Shown: piece by piece, positions 9,464 through 16,367 of the stretch
Layout: the number at the start of each line of letters is the position of its first letter
Numbering within the stretch: the first letter of the stretch is position 1
Assembly (NCBI GenBank): GCA_020638595.1
Contig: JACKIG010000010.1
Span: 62,001 to 126,000, forward strand
Origin: Rhodospirillaceae bacterium
GTDB lineage: Bacteria; Pseudomonadota; Alphaproteobacteria; DSM-16000; Inquilinaceae
DNA: 64,000 nucleotides
Direction: 5' to 3'
Translations under genes and position numbers: made by a program
Notes under the pieces: model-generated
The model's input: the letters and a program-made list of their open reading frames with translations, nothing else
Databases searched by the model: none
Told to the model about the DNA's origin: nothing

Positions 9464-9477
9464 CTGACTCAGATCAA
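9464..9477 (+). promoter_or_regulatory. Possible FNR/FixK-type site upstream of trehalose cassette
   Basis: The sequence CTGACTCAGATCAA resembles the FNR/FixK palindrome TTGAT-N4-ATCAA. The right half-site matches fully and the left differs at two positions. It lies about 90 bases before the first gene of the beta-phosphoglucomutase / OtsB / GH65 operon. The match is weak and was found by eye only. Confidence 0.25.
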
Positions 9478-9569
9478 TGGCAGTCTTCCTGGACCTGTCC
9501 TAGGGTTCATGCGCTTCGCTGCCGTCCGGTGGCATTGACGCGCTTCCCGCCGGAAGATTGGAACAAGCG

Positions 9570-10325
9570 ATGTCAGAACAATTACCGAATCTGAATGCCT
9601 TGAACATGGCGGCCTTTGTCCTCGACCTCGACGGGGTCGTGACCGACACCGCCGGCGTACACGCCGACTCCTGGAAAGTGTTATTCGATGATTATTTGCG
9701 CGAGGTTTCGGCCAAGCGCGGCGAGCCGTTCGTGCCCTTCTCGCTGGAGGGGGACTACATCACCTACGTCGACGGCCGGCCCCGCTACGAAGGGGTGAAA
9801 GCGTTCCTGGAATCGCGCGGCATCGAGCTGCCCTACGGAACGCCGGAAGACCCGGTGGACATGGAAACGATCTGCGGGCTCGGCAACCGCAAGAACGAGC
9901 ATTTCAACACGATCATCCACCGCGACGGCCCGACCGTATTCGACACCTCGGCCGACCTGATCCGGCACCTGAAGTCCAAGGGGGTGAGGACCGCGATCGT
10001 CTCGTCCTCGAAGAACTGCCAGCCCGTCCTGGAGGCCGCCGGCCTGCTCGACCTGTTCGAGGTCATGGTGGACGGCAACTACGCGGCAACCGAAGGCCTG
10101 CCGGGCAAGCCCGCCCCCGATACGTTCGTGCGCGCCTGCGACCTTCTGGGCGTCAAGCCGGAAGACAGCGTGGCGGTCGAGGATGCGGTGTCCGGCGTGC
10201 AGGCCTGCCGCGCGGGCGGGTTCAAGCTGACCATCGGCATCGACCGGGGGGCGGGGCGCGAGGCCCTGCTGGAAGCCGGCGCCGATGTCGTGGTCAACGA
10301 CCTGGGGGAATTCGACATTGACTGA
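9570..10325 (+). CDS. Beta-phosphoglucomutase-family HAD hydrolase
   Basis: 251 residues from the ATG at 9570 (a TTG at 9558 is an alternative). It has the HAD motif I DLDGVVTDT with D19 and D21, the cap domain with the large insert seen in the beta-PGM subfamily, motif II (IVSSS) and motif III/IV (GKPAPDTF, VAVEDAVSGVQA). Beta-phosphoglucomutase converts beta-glucose 1-phosphate, the product of inverting GH65 phosphorylases, to glucose 6-phosphate. That fits the GH65 enzyme two genes downstream. It is the first gene of a tight three-gene set, and its stop overlaps the start of the trehalose phosphatase. Confidence 0.85.
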   Translation: MSEQLPNLNALNMAAFVLDLDGVVTDTAGVHADSWKVLFDDYLREVSAKRGEPFVPFSLEGDYITYVDGRPRYEGVKAFLESRGIELPYGTPEDPVDMETICGLGNRKNEHFNTIIHRDGPTVFDTSADLIRHLKSKGVRTAIVSSSKNCQPVLEAAGLLDLFEVMVDGNYAATEGLPGKPAPDTFVRACDLLGVKPEDSVAVEDAVSGVQACRAGGFKLTIGIDRGAGREALLEAGADVVVNDLGEFDID

Positions 10326-11142
10326 CGCCAACGCTCCCGGTTTGCGGCCGGTTGCCGACGTTCCGCCGGCCCTGGCCCAGTACGATGCCTTCACCGCCGC
10401 CCTGGGCGGGCGGACGCCGGCGATCTTCCTCGACTACGACGGCACGCTGACGCCGATCGTCGCGCGCCCCGAACTGGCGGTGATGAGCGAGGTCAGCCGG
10501 GCGACCGTGGACGCCCTGGCGCGCAAGCTGCCGGTGGCCGTGGTCAGCGGCCGCGACCGGCCCGACGTGCAGAAGCTGGTCGGTATCGACAGCCTGATCT
10601 TCGCCGGCAGCCACGGCTTCGACATCCATGTGCCGGGGCGCGAGGTCATGGGCAGCGAGATCATCGACACCTACACGCCGGTCCTGGACCGCGTCGATGC
10701 CCGCCTGCACGAAGTGCTGGACCCGATCAAGGGCGCCCTGGTGGAGCGCAAGAAATTCTCCATCGCCGCCCACTACCGGCTGGTATCCGACGACGACTAT
10801 CCGCGTTTCCGCGCAGCACTCGACCAGGTGGAAGCCGAGGCGCCCGAGCTGAAGGAGAAGCTGGGCAAGAAGGTGTTCGAGCTGCAGCCCAAGATCGATT
10901 GGGACAAGGGCAAATGCGTCCTGCACCTGTTGCAGGTGCTGGGGCTGGAAGGCGACGCCTACGTGCCGATGTTCTTCGGGGACGACGTCACGGACGAGGA
11001 CGCATTCCGCGAGCTGCAAGGCCGCGGCGTCACCGTCATCTGCGCCGAGCCGGAGGCCGACCTCGCGCGCAAGACCTACGCCACCTTCCGTGTGGACACC
11101 GTTGACGAAGTGATCCAGCTGCTTCGCCGCATGACACCCTGA
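10318..11142 (+). CDS. otsB: Trehalose-6-phosphate phosphatase
   Basis: 274 residues from a TTG at 10318 that overlaps the upstream stop by eight bases; the frame extends further back but this start fits coupling best. The HAD motif I DYDGTLTPI has D39 and D41. The OtsB signatures VVSGRDRPDVQ, AGSHGFDI, KKFSIAAHYR, FELQPKIDWDKG and FFGDDVTDEDAF all follow in order. It removes phosphate from trehalose 6-phosphate. No otsA (trehalose-6-phosphate synthase) is in the window. It sits between a beta-phosphoglucomutase-like gene and a GH65 phosphorylase. Confidence 0.93.
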   Translation: MTDANAPGLRPVADVPPALAQYDAFTAALGGRTPAIFLDYDGTLTPIVARPELAVMSEVSRATVDALARKLPVAVVSGRDRPDVQKLVGIDSLIFAGSHGFDIHVPGREVMGSEIIDTYTPVLDRVDARLHEVLDPIKGALVERKKFSIAAHYRLVSDDDYPRFRAALDQVEAEAPELKEKLGKKVFELQPKIDWDKGKCVLHLLQVLGLEGDAYVPMFFGDDVTDEDAFRELQGRGVTVICAEPEADLARKTYATFRVDTVDEVIQLLRRMTP

Positions 11143-11223
11143 TTGAAGCCCTGTGGCCAGGGGCCGGCTTGTCTTGGCCGCGGAGGGACACCGCACCGAA
11201 AGACCGAACCAGGGAGGCTGAAA

Positions 11224-13659
11224 ATGACGGCATGGAGCCTTGTGTACGAGGCCTATGATCCTGTCGAGCAGGGCTTGCGCGAAGCGCTGACCACGCTGGG
11301 CAATGGCTATTTCTGCAGCCGCGGCGCCTTCCCCTGGGCCGGTCCCGACGACGTCAACTACCCCGGCACCTATCTGGCCGGCGGCTACAACCGGCTGACG
11401 ACGGAGATCGCCGGGCGCCCGATCGTCAACGAAGACCTGGTCAACATGCCCAGCCTGGCGGGCTTGAGCTTCCGCCCCGCCGGTGGCGACTGGTTCTGCC
11501 TCGACAAGGCGGAGATCACCGCCTTCCGGCAGGTGCTGGACTTCAGCCAGGGCCTGCTGACGGTCGCCGTGTCCTGCCGCGAGGCCGGCGGGCGCGAGAT
11601 CGACCTGGGCCTGCGCAAATTCGTCGACATGGCCAATCCCCACATGCTGGGCGTCGAACTGACGATCACGCCAAAGGGCTGGTCCGGCGATATCGAGGTC
11701 CGCTCCGACCTCGACGCGCGTGTGACCAACTGGGGCGTCAAGCGGTACCGCGAGCTCAACAGCCGGCACCTGGAGCCGCTGGACGCCGGCACCTTCACCG
11801 GGGAATTCACCGGCGAGGAGATGATCTACCTGACGGCGCAGACGACGCCGGGGCGGCTCTTGCTGGGCCAGGCGGCCCGCACGCATTTCTACCGCGACGG
11901 GGGCGCGGTGCCCGCCGCCGCCAAGGCGGTGGTCGAGCCCGGATATGTCGCGCAGCACTTCACCGTGGCGGTCGAGAGCGGCAAGACCCTGACGGTGCAG
12001 AAGATCGCCGCCTTCTACAACGCCAAGGACATCGCGCTGTTCGAACCGGGCATCGCCGCGCAGGAGACGATCGACCGCGCGCGCGAGTTCGACGACCGCT
12101 TCAAGACCCATTGCGCCGCCTGGCGCATGCTGTGGCAGCGCTTCGACATCGAGATCGAGGGCGACGACCGGGTGCAGATGATCCTGCGCCTGCACATCTT
12201 CCACATGCTGCAGACCATGTCGCCGCATACGGTCGACATGGATGTGGGCGTGCCGGCGCGGGGCTGGCACGGCGAGGCCTATCGCGGGCACATCTTCTGG
12301 GACGAGATCTACGTCCTGCCCTTCCTGATCTCGCGCATGCCGCAGATCGCCGGGGCGATGCTGCGCTATCGCCACAACCGGCTGCACACCGCGCGGCAGA
12401 TGGCCAAGGAATCCGGGCTGAAGGGGGCGATGTTCCCCTGGCAGAGCGGCAGCGACGGGCGCGAGGAAAGCCAGGTCATGCACCTGAACCCGGAATCGGG
12501 TCGGTGGATTCCGGACAACACCTACATCCAGCGCCATGTCAGCCTGGCCATCGCCTACAACTGCTGGCAGCACTACGTCATCACCGGCGACCACATCTTC
12601 CTGGAAAGCCGTGGGGCCGAAGTCATCCTGGAGGTCGCGCGCTTCTTCGCGTCGCTGGCCTTCAAGAACGACCAGGGGCGCTACGAGATCCACGGCGTCA
12701 TGGGCCCGGACGAGTTCCACGAAGGCTATCCGGACCACAAGGAGGACGAGCACGGCCTGAACAACAACGCCTATACCAACGTCATGGTGGCGTGGCTGAT
12801 GACCTCGGCGCTGGAGGCGCTGAACGTCCTGGACGCCACCTTGAGGGCGGAGCTGGTCGAGCGGCTGGAGATCGCCGAGGACGAATTCACCCTGTGGGAG
12901 GATATGAGCCGGCACATGAAGGTGCCCTTCCACGACGGCGACATCATCAGCCAGTTCGAAGGATACGAGCACCTGCGCGAGATCGACTGGGACCACTACC
13001 GCGCGAAGTACGGCAACATCCAGCGCCTCGACCGCCTGCTGGAGGCCGAGGGTGATTCGGCCAACCGCTACAAGGTGTCCAAGCAGGCCGACGTCCTGAT
13101 GCTGTTCTACCTGTTCTCCCAGGCCGGGCTGGCCAGGCTGTTCGACCGGCTGGGCTATACCTTGACCGACGAGATGTGGACGCGGAACCTGGAATACTAC
13201 AGCGCGCGCACCTCCAACGGCTCGACCCTCAGCTATCTGGTCCATTCCTGGGTGACGGCCCGCACGCACCCGGAAGAGGCGTGGTCGAACTATCTGGTGG
13301 CGCTGACCAGCGACGTCGACGACGTCCAGGGCGGCACCACCAAGGAAGGCATCCATCTGGGCCTGATGGTCGGCACGGTCGACCTGATGCAGCGCTGCTT
13401 CACCGGGCTGACCGTCGATGACGGGGTCCTGGGCTTCGATCCGATGTTGCCCTCGGCGTTGAAGCGGCTGAAGCTGCGCCTGCGCTATCAGGGCAATTGG
13501 CTGGACGTGGTGCTGGACCACGAACAGCTGGACATCAGGGTCAGCGAGACGTGGCCGCAGAACGTCAAGGTGAGCGTCAAGGGGGCACTGCACAAGCTTG
13601 CCCCGGGCGAAGCCTACGCCTTCAAGCTGGCATCGCCGCAAACGGTGATCGTCCAATAG
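11224..13659 (+). CDS. Glycoside hydrolase family 65 phosphorylase (trehalose/kojibiose type)
   Basis: 811 residues from the ATG at 11224, preceded by AGGGAGG. The N-terminal beta-sandwich opens with TLGNGYFCSRGAF. The (alpha/alpha)6 barrel contains HGEAYRGHIFWDEIYVLPF and the catalytic-acid region VMGPDEFHEGYPDH (E497). Phosphate-binding motifs typical of the family (SKQADVLMLFY, GLMVGTVDLMQR) follow. GH65 phosphorylases split alpha-linked disaccharides into glucose and beta-glucose 1-phosphate; trehalose, trehalose 6-phosphate and kojibiose are plausible substrates given the OtsB and beta-PGM neighbours. The exact substrate cannot be read from sequence. Confidence 0.9.
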   Translation: MTAWSLVYEAYDPVEQGLREALTTLGNGYFCSRGAFPWAGPDDVNYPGTYLAGGYNRLTTEIAGRPIVNEDLVNMPSLAGLSFRPAGGDWFCLDKAEITAFRQVLDFSQGLLTVAVSCREAGGREIDLGLRKFVDMANPHMLGVELTITPKGWSGDIEVRSDLDARVTNWGVKRYRELNSRHLEPLDAGTFTGEFTGEEMIYLTAQTTPGRLLLGQAARTHFYRDGGAVPAAAKAVVEPGYVAQHFTVAVESGKTLTVQKIAAFYNAKDIALFEPGIAAQETIDRAREFDDRFKTHCAAWRMLWQRFDIEIEGDDRVQMILRLHIFHMLQTMSPHTVDMDVGVPARGWHGEAYRGHIFWDEIYVLPFLISRMPQIAGAMLRYRHNRLHTARQMAKESGLKGAMFPWQSGSDGREESQVMHLNPESGRWIPDNTYIQRHVSLAIAYNCWQHYVITGDHIFLESRGAEVILEVARFFASLAFKNDQGRYEIHGVMGPDEFHEGYPDHKEDEHGLNNNAYTNVMVAWLMTSALEALNVLDATLRAELVERLEIAEDEFTLWEDMSRHMKVPFHDGDIISQFEGYEHLREIDWDHYRAKYGNIQRLDRLLEAEGDSANRYKVSKQADVLMLFYLFSQAGLARLFDRLGYTLTDEMWTRNLEYYSARTSNGSTLSYLVHSWVTARTHPEEAWSNYLVALTSDVDDVQGGTTKEGIHLGLMVGTVDLMQRCFTGLTVDDGVLGFDPMLPSALKRLKLRLRYQGNWLDVVLDHEQLDIRVSETWPQNVKVSVKGALHKLAPGEAYAFKLASPQTVIVQ

Positions 13660-14345
13660 CCGGCACGGCCGCCGCCGGTCGGCGAATTGCCGCCGTCCTG
13701 GCCGGGCTGGCCGCGGGCCTGTGCCCGGGCTGGGCGGCAGGCCAGGACGCGGCCGGCCTACTCACGGCCGAAGTGGTCGCGGTGTCCGGCCCCGTTGCGT
13801 CGGCCCTTGCCGTCGGCCAGCAGTTGCCGGCCGGCCGGCGGATCGACCTGACGGCCGCGGGGCAGGTGACACTGGTCTATCCGCGCGGCTGCGTGCAGGA
13901 CACGCTGACCGGCGGCGCCTTCACGGTGGGTACGGTGGTCAGCCTCGACGTCGCCGGCGGCCTGGATCGCCGGCCGGTGCCGTGCCCCGCCGGGATCGGC
14001 CGGGCCGGCGGCGGCCTGTCGGCGACAGCGGCTGCCGCAGGGACCGGCCCCGGGGACGCCCGCGAGGTGACGACCCGCGACCGCCGGCCCACCTTCGCGT
14101 GGGATGCGGGCCGCGGGCCGGCCGCGGTGCGGGTGTTTGCGCTGGGCGACGGGGCGGACCATGTGCTGTGGCAAGGCGGAACCGCCGCCGCCACTGCGCG
14201 CTATCCGGCCTCCGCCCCCGCGCTGGTCCCGGGTGCCGCCTATCGGGTGGACGTGATCGTGGATGGACGGACGGCGTCGGCCCTGTTCACCGTCGACCCG
14301 GGGTATGTGCCCGACGGGGCCGACGTCGTGGTGCTGCCGCGATGA
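13656..14345 (+). CDS. Exported protein of unknown function, partner of M48 protease
   Basis: The frame is clear from about 13690 to its stop, which overlaps the next start (ATGA, 14342-14345), but the start is not. No ATG, GTG or TTG lies at the head of the obvious signal peptide (GRRIAAVLAGLAAGLCPGWAAGQ). An ATA at 13656 overlaps the upstream TAG stop and has GGTGA seven bases before it; that choice gives 229 residues with an ideal signal. A GTG at 13551 inside the GH65 gene is the conventional alternative. The mature part begins with a FecR/SH3-like stretch (VVAVSGPVASALAVGQQLPAGRRI, VTLVYPRGC) and then a strand-rich region. Function is unknown. Confidence 0.6.
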   Translation: MAGTAAAGRRIAAVLAGLAAGLCPGWAAGQDAAGLLTAEVVAVSGPVASALAVGQQLPAGRRIDLTAAGQVTLVYPRGCVQDTLTGGAFTVGTVVSLDVAGGLDRRPVPCPAGIGRAGGGLSATAAAAGTGPGDAREVTTRDRRPTFAWDAGRGPAAVRVFALGDGADHVLWQGGTAAATARYPASAPALVPGAAYRVDVIVDGRTASALFTVDPGYVPDGADVVVLPR

Positions 14346-15244
14346 GCGTGCACCGCCCGACCCGCCTGACCCGCCGGGCGGCCTTGGCCGCCCTTGCCGG
14401 GTCCGCGCTGGCGGCCGGCCTCGGCGGGTGCGGCGGCGATGTGGCCGGCGGCCCGGCGACCGTCGCCGGCACGTCGGGTCCGGCCCTGACCGCAGACCAG
14501 CAATCGGCGCTGGGGGCGCGGCTTTTCGCCGGCGCCATCGACGCCACCGGCGGGGCCTATCGCAACCCGGCGGCCCAGGCAGCCCTGCGCAGCGTGGCCG
14601 AGCCGCTGTTCGCGGCCATGCCCGACCCGCCGCTGGGCTGGGAAATCGTGCTGATCGACGGGGAACGGCCCAGCGCCTGGTCGCTGCCCGGCGGCAAGAT
14701 CGCCGTCAACAAGGGCCTGATCCGCGTCGCCGACGGCGAGAGCGCGCTGGCCGCGGCCATCGCCCACGAGATGGGCCATACGGCCCAGGGGCATGCGCTG
14801 GCGGTGCTGGCCGGCCCCGAAGGCGCGCAGCAGTTGGACCCGGCGGCCCGGGCGGCACTTGCCGCCTTCGATGCGCAAGCCGGCGATATCGACGCCCTGG
14901 CGCGGATGCTGGCGCGGCCGCTGCTGACGCTGGCGCTGTCGGGCTATGGCCCCGGGCGGGAGCGCGCAGCCGATCGGGCCATTTTCACGGTGTTCGCGCG
15001 CAGCGGGCACGAGCCTGCCGCGGCGGCCCGCCTGCTGCGGGCCCTGGCCGCGCTCGCCGCGGAGGATGCGCCGGCGACGACCTCGCTGATGACCGGCGTG
15101 GCCGATACGCGCAACCGTGCGGATTCCCTGGATGCCGCGGCGGCGTTTTCGCCCCTTGCCCGGCGCACCCCGGACGGTGCGGCCTTCGCCACCCTCCGGT
15201 CGGTATTCCCGCCGCGACAGCCGATGCAGGACGACCTGGCCTGA
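14342..15244 (+). CDS. M48-family metalloprotease, predicted lipoprotein
   Basis: 300 residues, coupled by ATGA to the gene before it. An N-terminal signal with twin basic residues (LTRRAALAALAGSALAAGLGGC) ends in a lipobox with Cys30. The zinc site is HEMGH at residues 142-146, and the third ligand is probably the Glu of ERAAD in GYGPGRERAADRAIF. Periplasmic M48 peptidases such as BepA and LoiP take part in outer-membrane protein quality control; this one is shorter and lacks the TPR domain of BepA. The upstream partner may be its substrate-binding or regulatory protein, but that is inference from the overlap only. Confidence 0.85.
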   Translation: MSVHRPTRLTRRAALAALAGSALAAGLGGCGGDVAGGPATVAGTSGPALTADQQSALGARLFAGAIDATGGAYRNPAAQAALRSVAEPLFAAMPDPPLGWEIVLIDGERPSAWSLPGGKIAVNKGLIRVADGESALAAAIAHEMGHTAQGHALAVLAGPEGAQQLDPAARAALAAFDAQAGDIDALARMLARPLLTLALSGYGPGRERAADRAIFTVFARSGHEPAAAARLLRALAALAAEDAPATTSLMTGVADTRNRADSLDAAAAFSPLARRTPDGAAFATLRSVFPPRQPMQDDLA

Positions 15245-15292
15245 GCGGAGTTGCGGTGGGGGCTGCGGCCGCAATGCGGCCGATTCGGGCGG

Positions 15293-15490
15293 TCAATCCC
15301 CCGACGGCCTGACCGTTGCCCCGGCATTGACGGTGCTGACCGCCTCCGGCGCCAGTTCCTTCGCCGATTGCGGGATGTCCGACAGGTCGCGTTCCCCGAA
15401 CATCGTTGCCGTGCCGAACAGGACGGCAGCCAGGACGATGGCCGCCACGAGCAGACCGCTCGCCACCCCGAAGCACACCTTGTCGCGCAT
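15293..15490 (-). CDS. Small single-pass membrane protein
   Basis: 65 residues from the ATG at 15490, with GGGG about seven bases upstream. It consists of a short basic N-terminus, one membrane span (about residues 8-28, SGLLVAAIVLAAVLFG) and a 35-residue acidic-neutral tail. There is no family I recognise. It lies 297 bases downstream of infC on the same strand, but the gap holds a hairpin, so it may be transcribed on its own. It could also be a chance frame, although the start context and hydrophobic segment argue for a gene. Confidence 0.5.
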   Translation of the reverse strand: MRDKVCFGVASGLLVAAIVLAAVLFGTATMFGERDLSDIPQSAKELAPEAVSTVNAGATVRPSGD

Positions 15491-15733
15491 CCTCGATCCC
15501 CGCCTACGCCGGCTGTTTTGCGCCGGCGCCCGTACACTGATCTGGCCGAGTCCCGCCCTTTGGGCAGGATCGAACATCAGGCCGACTCCCGCCCCACTGC
15601 AACCCTGTAGAGACCCATTCGCCGACCCCGTCGATCCGACGTGATCCGATCAGAGTCTAGATGCAGCGGCGCCGCAGCGATGTGAACAGCCTCACATGCG
15701 CCGCCGCCCAGGAAAAGTGCGCGCAGGCAAGCA

Positions 15734-15757
15734 CGGACGGCCGATGGCGGCCGTCCG
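15734..15757 (-). terminator. Hairpin downstream of infC
   Basis: A perfect 9-bp GC-rich stem (CGGACGGCC and its complement) with a six-base loop lies about 30 bases past the infC stop. No T-run follows on the minus strand, so it is a weak candidate for an intrinsic terminator. Confidence 0.35.
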
Positions 15758-15787
15758 GTACCGGTCGAACGTGCGGGTAGAAGGCGA

Positions 15788-16324
15788 TTACTTGGGGGCC
15801 AGGACCATGATCATCTGCCGGCCTTCCATGCGCGGCATCTGTTCGACCTTGGCTTGTTCCGCGAACTGGTCGCGCACCTTGATCAGCAGGTTCATGCCGA
15901 GATCCTGGTGCGCCAGCTCACGGCCCCGGAACCGCATAGTGACCTTGACTTTGTCGCCTTCGGCAAGGAAACGCTCCGCACTGCGCATCTTCACGTCATA
16001 GTCATGGCTGTCGATCGTCGGGCGGAGCTTGATCTCCTTGACGTCGATGACCTTCTGACGCTTGCGCGCCTCGTTGCGCTTCTTCTGGATTTCGTATTTG
16101 TACTTGCCGTAATCCAGAATCTTGACCACCGGCGGGCTGGCATTCGGCGAGACTTCGACCAGATCCAGCCCGGCCTGTTCGGCCGCCTCCAGCGCCTGGC
16201 GGACGGGGACGACCCCGATCATCTCCCCGGCCTGATCGACGAGCCGCACCTGCAGCACATCGATCTCCCCATTGACCCGCGGCCCATCGCGGGTCGGCGG
16301 GGCAGTTTGCGGTAACCTGGCTAT
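15788..16324 (-). CDS. infC: Translation initiation factor IF-3 with ATA start codon
   Basis: IF-3 proofreads initiator tRNA and start codons on the 30S subunit. The conserved protein is plain (VRLVDQAGEMIGV, DYGKYKYE, KEIKLRPTIDSHDYDVK, MRFRGRE). The first ordinary start in frame is a GTG at 16258, but this would cut off the conserved RVNGEIDV segment. Extending 22 codons upstream restores that segment and reaches an ATA codon at 16324 with a perfect AAGGAGG six bases before it, giving 178 residues, the usual length. AUU, AUC or AUA starts in infC are a known basis of autoregulation, because IF-3 rejects such codons. The gene follows thrS by 43 bases. Confidence 0.93.
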   Translation of the reverse strand: MARLPQTAPPTRDGPRVNGEIDVLQVRLVDQAGEMIGVVPVRQALEAAEQAGLDLVEVSPNASPPVVKILDYGKYKYEIQKKRNEARKRQKVIDVKEIKLRPTIDSHDYDVKMRSAERFLAEGDKVKVTMRFRGRELAHQDLGMNLLIKVRDQFAEQAKVEQMPRMEGRQMIMVLAPK

Positions 16325-16367
16325 GAACGTCCTCCTTCAACGGTTTCTCGATTGAGCATCCGAAGGG

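Noticed and set aside
10294..13656. Minus-strand open frame of 1120 codons opposite otsB and GH65
   Set aside because: It mirrors the codon structure of two clear plus-strand enzymes, is rich in His, Gln, Arg and Asp in the way antisense frames of high-GC genes are, and shows no domain.
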